Part shown: piece after piece, positions 51,450-62,926 of the stretch
How the letters are laid out: each line of letters begins with the position of its first letter
Position numbering within the stretch: position 1 is the stretch's first letter
Source of the DNA: Nomia melanderi
Taxonomy: Eukaryota > Arthropoda > Insecta > Hymenoptera > Halictidae
Assembly: GCF_051020985.1 (NCBI RefSeq)
Contig: NW_027475130.1
Span: forward strand, 10,558,001 to 10,622,000
Length of the DNA stretch: 64,000 nt
Direction of reading: 5' to 3'
Translations under genes and position numbers: made by a program
The notes under the pieces: model-generated
Database searches by the model: none
Seen by the model: only the letters and a program-made list of their open reading frames with translations
What the model was told of the DNA's origin: nothing

Positions 51450-53016
51450 CGAGATATCAGCAGATATATATTGGATTTTTCACTGACCCTGCGTGTCCGG
51501 CCCCATGAGACGGTCGTTTTCTCGGCCCCTGGTGGTCCGCGGTCGTTCCCGCTGCACAGATTCATGCGCCAGGGCCTCCTGCAGATAATTCACTTTGGTT
51601 TATTGCGCTATCTCTAATAGCACCCGAGATATCACCAGATATATATTGGATTTTACCCTGACCCTGAGTGTCCGGCCCCATGAGACTGTGCTTTTCTCGG
51701 CCCCTGGTGGTCCGAGGTCGTTCCCGCTGCACAGATTCATGCGCCAGGGCCTCCTACAGACAATGCACTTTGATTTATTGCGCTATCTGTTATAGCACCC
51801 GAGATATCACCCGATATATATTGGATTTTACCCTGACCCTGAGTGTCCGGCCCCATGAGACGGTCGTTGTCTCGGCCCCTGGAGGTCCGAGGACGTTCCC
51901 GCTGCACAGATTCATGCGCCAGGGCCTCCTACAGGTAATGCACTTTGATTTATTGCGCTATCTGTAATAGCAGCCGAGATATCACCAGATCTATATTGGA
52001 TTTTCCCCTGACCCGAGTGTCCGGCCCCATGAGACTGTGGTTTTCACGGCCCCTGGTGGTCCGAGGACGTTCCCGTTGCAAAGATTCATGCGCAAGGGCC
52101 TCCTGCAGATAATTCACTTTGGTTTATTGCGCTATCTGTAATAGCACCCGAGATATCACCAGATCTATATTGGATTTTCCCCTGACCCTGAGTGTCCGGC
52201 CCCATGAGACTGTGGTTTTCTCGGCCCCTGGTGGTCCGGGGTCGTTCCCGTTGCACAGATTCATGCGCCAGGGCCTCCTGCAGATAATTCACTTTGGTTT
52301 ATTGCGCTATCTCTAATAGCACCCGAGATATCACCAGATATATATTGGATTTTTCACTGACCCTGAGCGTCCGGCCCCATGAGACTGTGGTTTTCTCGGC
52401 CCCTGGTGGTCCGAGGTCGTTCCCGCTGCACAGGTTCATGCGCCAGGGTCTCCTACAGACAATGCACTTTGATTTATTGCGCTATCTGTAATAGCACCCG
52501 AGATATCACCACATATATATTGGATTTTTCACTGACCCTGAGTGTCCGGCCCCATGAGACGGTGGTTTTCTCGGTCCCTGGTGTTCCGAGGTCGTTCCCG
52601 CTGCACAGATTCATGCGCCAGGGCCTCCTACAGACAATGCACTTTGATTTATTGCGCTATCTCTAATAGCACCCGAGATATCACCAGATCTATATTGGAT
52701 TTTCCCCTGACCCTGAGTGTCCGGCCCCATGAGACTATGGTTTTCTCGGCCCCTGGTGGTCCGAGGACGTTCCCGTTGCGCAGATTCATGCGCAAGGGCC
52801 TCCTGCAGATAATTCACTTTGGTTTATTGCGCTATCTGTAATAGAACCCGAGATATCACCAGATCTATATTGGATTTTCCCCTGACCCTGAGTGTCCGGC
52901 CCCATGAGACTGTGGTTTTCTCGGCCCCTGGTGGTCCGGGGTCGTTCCCGTTGCACAGATTCATGCGCCAGGGCCTCCTGCAGATAATTCACTTTGGTTT
53001 ATTGCGCTATATCTAA
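51450..53016. repeat. 16-monomer higher-order repeat, partial copy 3
   Basis: The spacing to copy 2 is 2799 bp from about 51450 to 53016, and it carries the GACCCGAG deletion at 51987-52160. It ends where the 6-mer triplication begins. Private changes include TTTTCACGGCC near 52045 and GCGCTATATCTAATAG near 53008. Confidence 0.85.
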
Positions 53017-53019
53017 TAG

Positions 53020-54069
53020 CACCCGAGATATCACCAGATATATATTGGATTTTTCACTGACCCTGAGCGTCCGGCCCCATGAGACTGTGGTTTTCTCGGC
53101 CCCTGGTGGTCCGAGGTCGTTCCCGCTGCACAGGTTCATGCGCCAGGGTCTCCTACAGACAATGCACTTTGATTTATTGCGCTATCTGTAATAGCACCCG
53201 AGATATCACCACATATATATTGGATTTTTCACTGACCCTGAGTGTCCGGCCCCATGAGACGGTGGTTTTCTCGGTCCCTGGTGTTCCGAGGTCGTTCCCG
53301 CTGCACAGATTCATGCGCCAGGGCCTCCTACAGACAATGCACTTTGATTTATTGCGCTATCTCTAATAGCACCCGAGATATCACCAGATATATATTGGAT
53401 TTTCCCCTGACCCTGAGTGTCCGGCCCCATGAGACTATGGTTTTCTCGGCCCCTGGTGGTCCGAGGTCGTTCCCGTTGCACAGATTCATGCGCCAGGGCC
53501 TCCTGCAGATAACTCACTTTGGTTTATTGCGCTATCTCTAATAGCACCCGAGATATCACCAGATATATATTGGATTTTCCCCTGACCCTGAGTGTCCGGC
53601 CCCATGAGACTGTGGTTTTCTCGGCCCCTGGTGGTCCGAGGTCGTTCCCGCTGCACAGATTCATGCGCCAGGGCCTCCTACAGACAATGCACTTTGATTT
53701 ATTGCGCTATCTGTTATAGCACCCGAGATATCACCAGATATATATTGGATTTTACCCTGACCCTGAGTGTCCGGCCCCATGAGACGGTCGTTGTCTCGGA
53801 CCCTGGAGGTCCGAGGACGTTCCCGCTGCACAGATTCATGCGCCAGGGCCTCCTACAGGTAATGCACTTTGATTTATTGCGCTATCTGTAATAGCACCCG
53901 AGATATCACCAGATCTATATTGGATTTTCCACTGACCCTGAGTGTCCGGCCCCATGAGACTGTGGTTTTCTCGGCCCCTGGTGGTCCGAGGACGTTCCCG
54001 TTGCACAGATTCATGCGCCAGGGCCTCCTGCAGATAATTCACTTTGGTTTATTGCGCTATCTCTAATAG
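53020..54069. repeat. 6-monomer higher-order repeat, copy 1 (1050 bp)
   Basis: First of three exact-period copies. Compared with the next two it has CCCCATGAGACTATGG rather than CCCCACGAGACTATGG, TTGGATTTTACCC rather than TTGGATTATACCC, and CTCGGACCCTGG rather than CTCGGCCCCTGG. Confidence 0.92.
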
Positions 54070-55119
54070 CACCCGAGATATCACCAGATATATATTGGAT
54101 TTTTCACTGACCCTGAGCGTCCGGCCCCATGAGACTGTGGTTTTCTCGGCCCCTGGTGGTCCGAGGTCGTTCCCGCTGCACAGGTTCATGCGCCAGGGTC
54201 TCCTACAGACAATGCACTTTGATTTATTGCGCTATCTGTAATAGCACCCGAGATATCACCACATATATATTGGATTTTTCACTGACCCTGAGTGTCCGGC
54301 CCCATGAGACGGTGGTTTTCTCGGTCCCTGGTGTTCCGAGGTCGTTCCCGCTGCACAGATTCATGCGCCAGGGCCTCCTACAGACAATGCACTTTGATTT
54401 ATTGCGCTATCTCTAATAGCACCCGAGATATCACCAGATATATATTGGATTTTCCCCTGACCCTGAGTGTCCGGCCCCACGAGACTATGGTTTTCTCGGC
54501 CCCTGGTGGTCCGAGGTCGTTCCCGTTGCACAGATTCATGCGCCAGGGCCTCCTGCAGATAACTCACTTTGGTTTATTGCGCTATCTCTAATAGCACCCG
54601 AGATATCACCAGATATATATTGGATTTTCCCCTGACCCTGAGTGTCCGGCCCCATGAGACTGTGGTTTTCTCGGCCCCTGGTGGTCCGAGGTCGTTCCCG
54701 CTGCACAGATTCATGCGCCAGGGCCTCCTACAGACAATGCACTTTGATTTATTGCGCTATCTGTTATAGCACCCGAGATATCACCAGATATATATTGGAT
54801 TATACCCTGACCCTGAGTGTCCGGCCCCATGAGACGGTCGTTGTCTCGGCCCCTGGAGGTCCGAGGACGTTCCCGCTGCACAGATTCATGCGCCAGGGCC
54901 TCCTACAGGTAATGCACTTTGATTTATTGCGCTATCTGTAATAGCACCCGAGATATCACCAGATCTATATTGGATTTTCCACTGACCCTGAGTGTCCGGC
55001 CCCATGAGACTGTGGTTTTCTCGGCCCCTGGTGGTCCGAGGACGTTCCCGTTGCACAGATTCATGCGCCAGGGCCTCCTGCAGATAATTCACTTTGGTTT
55101 ATTGCGCTATCTCTAATAG
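54070..55119. repeat. 6-monomer higher-order repeat, copy 2
   Basis: Every variant compared in this copy is shared with copy 3, including the rare CCCCACGAGAC and TTGGATTATACCC. The 2/3 pair is therefore the youngest duplication I can recognise in the window, or an assembly duplication. Confidence 0.92.
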
Positions 55120-56169
55120 CACCCGAGATATCACCAGATATATATTGGATTTTTCACTGACCCTGAGCGTCCGGCCCCATGAGACTGTGGTTTTCTCGGC
55201 CCCTGGTGGTCCGAGGTCGTTCCCGCTGCACAGGTTCATGCGCCAGGGTCTCCTACAGACAATGCACTTTGATTTATTGCGCTATCTGTAATAGCACCCG
55301 AGATATCACCACATATATATTGGATTTTTCACTGACCCTGAGTGTCCGGCCCCATGAGACGGTGGTTTTCTCGGTCCCTGGTGTTCCGAGGTCGTTCCCG
55401 CTGCACAGATTCATGCGCCAGGGCCTCCTACAGACAATGCACTTTGATTTATTGCGCTATCTCTAATAGCACCCGAGATATCACCAGATATATATTGGAT
55501 TTTCCCCTGACCCTGAGTGTCCGGCCCCACGAGACTATGGTTTTCTCGGCCCCTGGTGGTCCGAGGTCGTTCCCGTTGCACAGATTCATGCGCCAGGGCC
55601 TCCTGCAGATAACTCACTTTGGTTTATTGCGCTATCTCTAATAGCACCCGAGATATCACCAGATATATATTGGATTTTCCCCTGACCCTGAGTGTCCGGC
55701 CCCATGAGACTGTGGTTTTCTCGGCCCCTGGTGGTCCGAGGTCGTTCCCGCTGCACAGATTCATGCGCCAGGGCCTCCTACAGACAATGCACTTTGATTT
55801 ATTGCGCTATCTGTTATAGCACCCGAGATATCACCAGATATATATTGGATTATACCCTGACCCTGAGTGTCCGGCCCCATGAGACGGTCGTTGTCTCGGC
55901 CCCTGGAGGTCCGAGGACGTTCCCGCTGCACAGATTCATGCGCCAGGGCCTCCTACAGGTAATGCACTTTGATTTATTGCGCTATCTGTAATAGCACCCG
56001 AGATATCACCAGATCTATATTGGATTTTCCACTGACCCTGAGTGTCCGGCCCCATGAGACTGTGGTTTTCTCGGCCCCTGGTGGTCCGAGGACGTTCCCG
56101 TTGCACAGATTCATGCGCCAGGGCCTCCTGCAGATAATTCACTTTGGTTTATTGCGCTATCTCTAATAG
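55120..56169. repeat. 6-monomer higher-order repeat, copy 3
   Basis: It is apparently identical to copy 2. The next monomer (from about 56170) switches to TATATACTGG and CCTGATTGTCC, ending the run and the homogeneous part of the right domain. Confidence 0.92.
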
Positions 56170-56191
56170 CACCCGAGATATCACCAGATAT

Positions 56192-59100
56192 ATACTGGAT
56201 TTTCCCCTGACCCTGATTGTCCGGCCCCATGAGACTGAGGTTTTCTCGGCCCCTGGTGGTCCGAGGTCGTTCCCGCTGCACAGATTCATCCGCCAGCGCC
56301 TCCTACAGACAATGCACTTTGATTTATTGCGCTATCTGTAATAGCACCCGAGATATCACCAGATATATATTGGATTTTTCACTGACCCTGAGTGTCCGGC
56401 CCCATGAGACGGTGGTTGTCTCGGCCCCTGGGGGTCCGAGGACGTTCCCGCTGCACAGATTCATGCGCCAGGGCCTCCTGCAGATAATTCACTTTGGTTT
56501 ATTGCGCTATCTCTAATAGCACCCGAGATATCAAGAGATATATACTGGATTTTCCCCTGACCCTGAGTGTCCGGCTCCATGGGACTGTGGTTTTCTCGGC
56601 CCCTGGTGGTCCGAGGTCGTTCCCGCTGCACAGATTCATGCGCCAGGGCCTCCTACAGACAATGCACTTTGATTTATTGCGCTATCTGTAATAGCACCCG
56701 AGATATCACCAGATATATATTGGATTTTTCACTGACCCTGAGCGTCCGGCCCCATGAGACGGTCGTTTTCTCGGGCCCTGGTGGTCCGAGGTCGTTCCCG
56801 CTGCACAGATTCATGCGCCAGGGCCTCCTACAGACAATGCACTTTGATTTATTGCGCTATCTGTAATAGCACCCGAGATATCACCAGATCTATATTGGAT
56901 TTTCCCCTGACCCTGAGTATCCGGCCCCATGAGACTGTGGTTTTCTCGGCCCCTGGTGGTCCGAGGTCGATCCCGTTGCACAGATTCATGCGCCAGGGCC
57001 TCCTGCAGATAATTCACTTCGGTTTATTGCGCTATCTCTAATAGCACCCGAGATATCACCAGATATATATTGGATTTTTCACTGACCCTGAGCATCCGGC
57101 CCGATGAGACGGTCGTTTTCTCGGCCCCTGGTGGTCCGAGAACGTTCCCGCTGCACAGGTTCATGCGCCAGCGTCTCCTACAGACAATGCACTTTGATTT
57201 ATTGCGCTATCTGTAATAGCACCCGAGATATCACCAGATATATATTGGATTTTTCACTGACCCTGAGTGTCCTGCCCCATGAGACGGTGGTTTTCTCGGC
57301 CCCTGGTGTTCCGAGGTCGTTCCCGCTGCACAGATTCATGCGCCAGGGCCTCCTACAGACAATGCACTTTGATTTATTGCGCTATCTCTAATAGCGCCCG
57401 AGATATCACCAGATATATATTGGAGTCTTCCCTGACCCTGAGTGTCCGGCCCCATGAGACTGCGGTTTTCTCGGCCCCTGGTGGTCCGAGGTCGTTCCTG
57501 CTGCACAGGTTCATGCGCCAGGGCCTCCTGCAGACAATTCACTTTGGTTTATTGCGCTATCTCTAATAGCACCCGAGATATCACCCGATATATATTGGAT
57601 TTTTCCCCGACCCTGAGTGTCGGGCCCCATGAGACGGTGGTTTTCTCGGCCGCTGGTGGTCCGAGGTCGTTCCCGCTGGCCAGATTCATGCGCCAGGGCC
57701 TCCTACAGACAATGCACTATGATTTATTGCGCTATCTGTAATAGCACCCGAGATATCACCAGATCTATATTGGATTTTCCCCTGACCCTGAGTATCCGGC
57801 CCCATGAGACTGTGGTTTTCTCGGCCCCTGGTGGTCCGAGGTCGTTCCCGTTGCACAGATTCATGCGCCAGGGCCTCCTGCAGATAATTCACTTTGGTTT
57901 ATTGCGCTATCTCTAATAGCACCCGAGATATCACCAGATATATATTGGATTTTTCACTGACCCTGAGCGTCCGGCCCCATGAGACGGTCGTTTTCTCGGC
58001 CCCTGGTGGTCCGAGAACGTTCCCGCTGCACAGGTTCATGCGCCGGCCTCTCCTACAGACAATGCACTTTGATTTATTGCGCTATCTGTAACAGCACCCG
58101 AGATATCACCAGATATGTATTGGATTTTTCACTGACCCTGAGTGTCCTGCCCCATGAGACGGTTGTTTTCTCGGCCCCGGGTGTTCCGAGGTCGTTCCCG
58201 CTGCACAGATTCATGCGCCAGGGCCTCCTACAGACAATGCACTTTGATTTATTGCGCTATCTTTAATAGCATCCGAGATATCACCAGATATATATTGGAT
58301 TTCCCCTGACCCTGAGTGTCCGGCCCCATGAGACTGTGGTTTTCTCGGCCCCTGGTGGTCCTAGGTCGTTCCCGCTGCACTGATGCATGCGCCAGGGCCT
58401 CCTGCAGATAATTCCCTTTGGCTTATTGCGCTATCTCTAATAGCGCCCGAGATATCACCAGATATATATTGGATTTTTCCCTGACCCTGAGTGTCCGGCC
58501 CCATGAGACTGCGGTTTTCTCGGCCCCTGGTTGTCCGAGGTTGTTCCCGCTGCACAGATTCATGCGCCAGGGCCTCCTACAGACAATGCACTTTGATTTG
58601 TTGCGCTATCTGTAATAGCACCCGAGATATCACCAGATATATATTGGATTTTCCCCTGACTCTGAGTGTCCGGCCCCTTGAGACTGTCGTTTTCTCGGCC
58701 CCTGGTGGTCCGGGGTCGTTCCCGTTGCACAGATTCATGCGCCAGGGCCTCCTGCAGATAATTCACCTTGGTTTATTGCGCTATCTCTAATAGCACCCGA
58801 GATATCACCAGATATATATTGGATTTTCCCCTGACCCTGAGTGTGCGGCACCATGAGACTGTAGTTTTCTCGGCCCCTGGTGGTCCTAGGTCGTTCCCGC
58901 TGCACACATTCATGCAGCAGGGCCTCCTGCAGACAATTCACTTTGTTTTATTGCGCTATCTCTAATAGCACCCGAGATATCACCAGATATATATTGGATT
59001 TTTCCCCGACCCTGAGTGTCCGGCCCCATGAGACGGTGGTTTTCTCGGCCGCTGGTGGTCCGAGGTCGTTCCCGCTGGCCAGATTCATGCGCCAGGGCCT

Positions 59101-60827
59101 CCTACAGACAATGCACTATGATTTATTGCGCTATCTGTAATAGCACCCGAGATATCACCAGATCTATATTGGATTTTCCCCTGACCCTGAGTATCCGGCC
59201 CCATGAGACTGTGGTTTTCTCGGCCCCTGGTGGTCCGAGGTCGTTCCCGTTGCACAGATTCAAGCGCCAGGGCCTCCTGCAGATAATTCACTTCGGTTTA
59301 TTGCGCTATCTCTAATAGCACCCGAGATATCACCAGATATATATTGGATTTTTCACTGACCCTGAGCGTCCGGCCCGATGAGACGGTCGTTTTCTCGGCC
59401 CCTGGTGGTCCGAGAACGTTCCCGCTGCACAGGTTCATGCGCCAGCGTCTCCTACAGACAATGCACTTTGATTTATTGCGCTATCTGTAATAGCACCCGA
59501 GATATCACCAGATATATATTGGATTTTTCACTGACCCTGAGTGTCCTGCCCCATGAGACGGTGGTTTTCTCGGCCCCTGGTGTTCCGAGGTCGTTCCCGC
59601 TGCACAGATTCATGCGCCAGGGCCTCCTACAGACAATGCACTTTGATTTATTGCGCTATCTCTAATAGCACCCGAGATATCACCAGATATATATTGGATG
59701 TTCCCCTGACTCTGAGTGTCCGGCCCCATGAGACTGTGGTTTTCTCGGCCCCTGGTGGTCCTAGGTCGTTCCCGCTGCACTGATGCATGCGCCAGGGCCT
59801 CCTGCAGATAATTCCCTTTGGCTTATTGCGCTATCCCTAATAGCGCCCGAGATATCACCAGATATATATTGGATTTTTCCCTGACCCTGAGTGTCCGGCA
59901 ACATGAGACTGCGGTTTTCTCGGCCCCTGGTGGTCCGAGGTCGTTCCCGCTGCACACATTCATGCGCCAGGGCCTCCTGCAGATAATTCACTTTAGTTTA
60001 TTGCGCTATCTTTAATAGCACCCGAGATATCACCAGATATATATTGGATTTTCCCCTGACCCTGAGTGTCCGGCCCCATGAGACTGTGGTTTTCTCGGCC
60101 CCTGGTGGTCCGACGTCGTTCCCGCTGCACAGATTCATGCGCCAGGGCCTCCTACAGACAATGCACTTTGATTTATTGCGCTATCTGTAATAGCACCCGA
60201 GATATCACCAGATATATATTGGATTTTTCCCTGACCCTGAGTGTCCGGCCCCATGAGACTGTGGTTTTTTCGGCCCCTGGTGGTCCGAGGTCGTTCCCGT
60301 TGCACAGATTCATGCGCCAGGGCCTCCTGCAGATAATTCACTTTGGTTTATTGCGCTATCTCTAATAGCACCCAAGATATCACCAGATATATATTGAATT
60401 TTTCCCTGACCCTGTGTGTCCGGCCCCATGTGACTGTGGTTTTCTCGGCCCCTGGTGGTCCGAGGTCGTTCCCCTTGCACAGATTCATGCGTCAGGGCCT
60501 CCTGCAGATAATTCACTTTGATTTATTGCGCTATCTGTAATAGCACCCGAGATATCACCAGATAGATATTGGATTTTTCACTGACCCTAAGTGTCCGGCC
60601 CCTCGGGACGGTGGTTTTCTCGGCCCCTGGTGGTCCGAGGTCGTTCCCGCTGCACAGATTCATGCGCCAGGGCCTCCTACAGACAATGCACTTTGATTTA
60701 TTGCGCTATCTGTAATAGCACCCAAGATATCACCAGATAAATATTGGATTTTCCCCTGACCCTGAGTGTCCGGCCCCATGAGACGGTGGTTTTCTCGGCC
60801 CCTGATGGTCCGAGTTCGTTCCCGCTG
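56192..60827. repeat. Far-right satellite segment with loose duplications
   Basis: Monomers here carry more private changes (CCATGGGAC, GGAGTCTTCC, CGGCAACATGAG, CCCCTCGGGACGG, AGATAGATATTGG). Two relationships are visible. 57016-57390 matches 59290-59664 at offset 2274 (13 monomers - 1). 57600-57900 matches 58999-59299 at offset 1399 (8 monomers - 1). The -1 comes from the 174-bp monomer at 58286-58459 (GGATTTCCCC). Confidence 0.75.
58286..58459. repeat. 174-bp monomer (shortened T run)
   Basis: TTGGATTTCCCCTGACC has one T fewer than TTGGATTTTCCCCTGACC. The related monomer at about 59686 keeps the full length. Confidence 0.8.
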
Positions 60828-62926
60828 GCCACATTTATGCGCCAGGGCCTCCTACAGACAATGCACTTTGATTTATTGCGCTATCTGTAATAGCACCAGA
60901 GATATCACCAGATATATATTGGATTTTCCCCTGACCCTGAGTGTCCGGCCCCTTGAGACCGTCGTTTTCGCGGCCCCTGGTGGTCCGAGGTCGTTCCCGC
61001 TGCACACATTCATGCGCCAGGGCCTCCTGCAGATAATTCACTATGGTTTATTGCGCTATCTCTAATAGCACCCGAGATATAACCAGATATATATTGGATT
61101 TTGCCCTGACCCTGAGTGTCCGGCCCCATGAGACTGTGGTTTTCTCGGCCCCTGGTGGTCCGAGGTTGTTCCCGCTGCACACATTCATGCGCCAGGGCCC
61201 CCTACAGACAATGCACTTTGATTTATTGCTCTATCTGTAATAGCACCCAAGATATCACCAGATATATATTGGATTTTTCCCTGACCCTGAGTGTCCGGCC
61301 CCATGAGACTGTGGTTTCCTCGGCCTCTGGTGGTCCGAGGTCGTTCCCGCTGCACAGATTCATGCGCCAGGGCCTCCTACAGACAATGCACTTTGATTTA
61401 TTGCTCTATCTGTAATAGCACCCAAGATATCACCAGATATATATTGGATTTTTCCCTGACCCTGAGTGTCCGGCCCCATGAGACTGTGGTTTCCTCGGCC
61501 TCTGGTGGTCCGAGGTCGTTCCCGCTGCACAGATTCATGCGCCAGGGCCTCCTACAGACAATGCACTTTGATTTATTTCGCTATCTGTAATAGGACCGGA
61601 GATATCACCAGATATATATTGGATTTTCCCCAGACCCTGTGTGTCCGGCAGCATGAGACTGTAGTTTTAACGGCCCCTGGTGGTCCGAGGTCGTTCCCGC
61701 TGCACAGATTCATGCGCCAGGGCCTCCTACAGACAATGCACTTTGATTTATTGCGCTATCTGTAATAGCACCCGAGGTATCACCACATATATATTGGATT
61801 TTTCGCTGACCCAGAGTGTCCGGCCCCATGAGACGGTGGTTTTCTCGGCCCCTGGTGGTCCGAGGTCGTTCGCGCTGCACAGCTTCAGGCGCCAGGGCCT
61901 CCTGCAGATGACTCACATTGGTTTATTGCGCTATCTCTAATAGCACCCGAGATATCACCAGATATATATTGGATTTTTCCCTGACCCTGAGTGTCCGGCC
62001 CCATGAGACGGTGGTTTTCTCGGCCCCTGGTGGTCCTAGGTCGTTCCCGCTGCACAGATGCATGCGCCAGGGCCTCCTGCAGATAATTCCCTTTGGCTTA
62101 TTGCGCTATCTTTAATAGCACCCGAGATATCACCAGATATATATTGGATTTTCCCCTGACCCTGAGTGTCCGCCCCATGAGACTGTGGTTTTCTCGGCCC
62201 CTGGTGGTCCGAGGTCGTTCCCGCAGCACAGATTAGTGCGCCAGGGCCTCCTACAGACAATGCACTTTGATTTATTGCGCTATCTGTAATAGCACCCGAG
62301 ATATCACCAGATATATATTGGATTTTTCCCTGACCCTGAGTGTCCGGCCCCATGAGACTGTTGTTTTTTCGACCCCTGGTGGTCCGAGGTCGTTACTGTT
62401 GCACAGATTCATGCGCCAGGGCCTCCTGCAGATAATTCACTTTGGTTTATTGCGCTATCTCTAATAGCACCCGAGATATCACCAGATATAAACTGGATTT
62501 TCCCCTGACCCTGAGTGTCCGGCCCCATGAGACTGTGGTTTTCTCGGCCCCTGGTGGTCCGAGGTCGTTGCCGCTTCACAGATTCATGCGCCAGGGCCTC
62601 CTACAGACAATGCACTTTGACTTATTGCGCTATCTGTAATAGCACCCGAGATATCACCAGATATATATTGGATTTTTCCCTGACCCTGAGTGTCCGGCCC
62701 CATGAGACGGTGGTTTTCTCGGCCCCTGGTGGTCCGAGGTCGTTCCCGCTGCACAGATTCATGCGCCAGGGCCTCCTGCAGATAATTCACTTTGGTTTAT
62801 TGCGCTATCTCTAATAGCGCCCGAGATATCAACAGATATATATTGGATTTTTCCCTGACCCTGAGTGTCCGGCCCCATGAGACTGCGGTTTTCTCGGCTC
62901 CTGGTGGTCCGAGGTCGTTCCCGCTG
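60828..62926. repeat. 12-monomer higher-order repeat, copy 1 (2099 bp)
   Basis: The run CTGGCCACATTTATG, AGCACCAGAG, TTGAGACCGTCGTTTTCGCGG, GATATAACCAG, GCCTCTGGTGG, AGGACCGGAG and GTTTTAACGGCC recurs from 62927 at offset 2099 bp. The -1 is the 174-bp monomer at 62135-62308 (GTCCGCCCCATGAG). Confidence 0.88.
61260..61609. repeat. Two adjacent, nearly identical monomers
   Basis: 61260-61434 and 61435-61609 both carry GCACCCAAG upstream, TTTCCTCGG and GCCTCTGGTGG. They differ mainly near the 3' end (TTGCTCTATC versus TTTCGCTATC). Most adjacent monomers in the array differ at many more sites, so this is a recent single-monomer duplication, itself copied into the second 2099-bp unit at 63359-63707. 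Confidence 0.8.

Larger units (their letters stand above)
26437..56191. repeat. Right satellite domain
   Basis: Its markers are AGATCTATATTGG, TTTTTCACTGACC with GAGCGTCC or GAGGGTCC, TTTTACCCTGACC, GAGACGGTCG, CGGTCCCTGGTGTTCCG, and the CTACAGGTAATGC tail. Divergent GACGGATTCCG monomers and CCGGCGCC variants are absent. Higher-order repeats here are mostly shorter (6, 10, 14-16 monomers) and the copies more similar than in the outer parts of the array. Confidence 0.75.
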
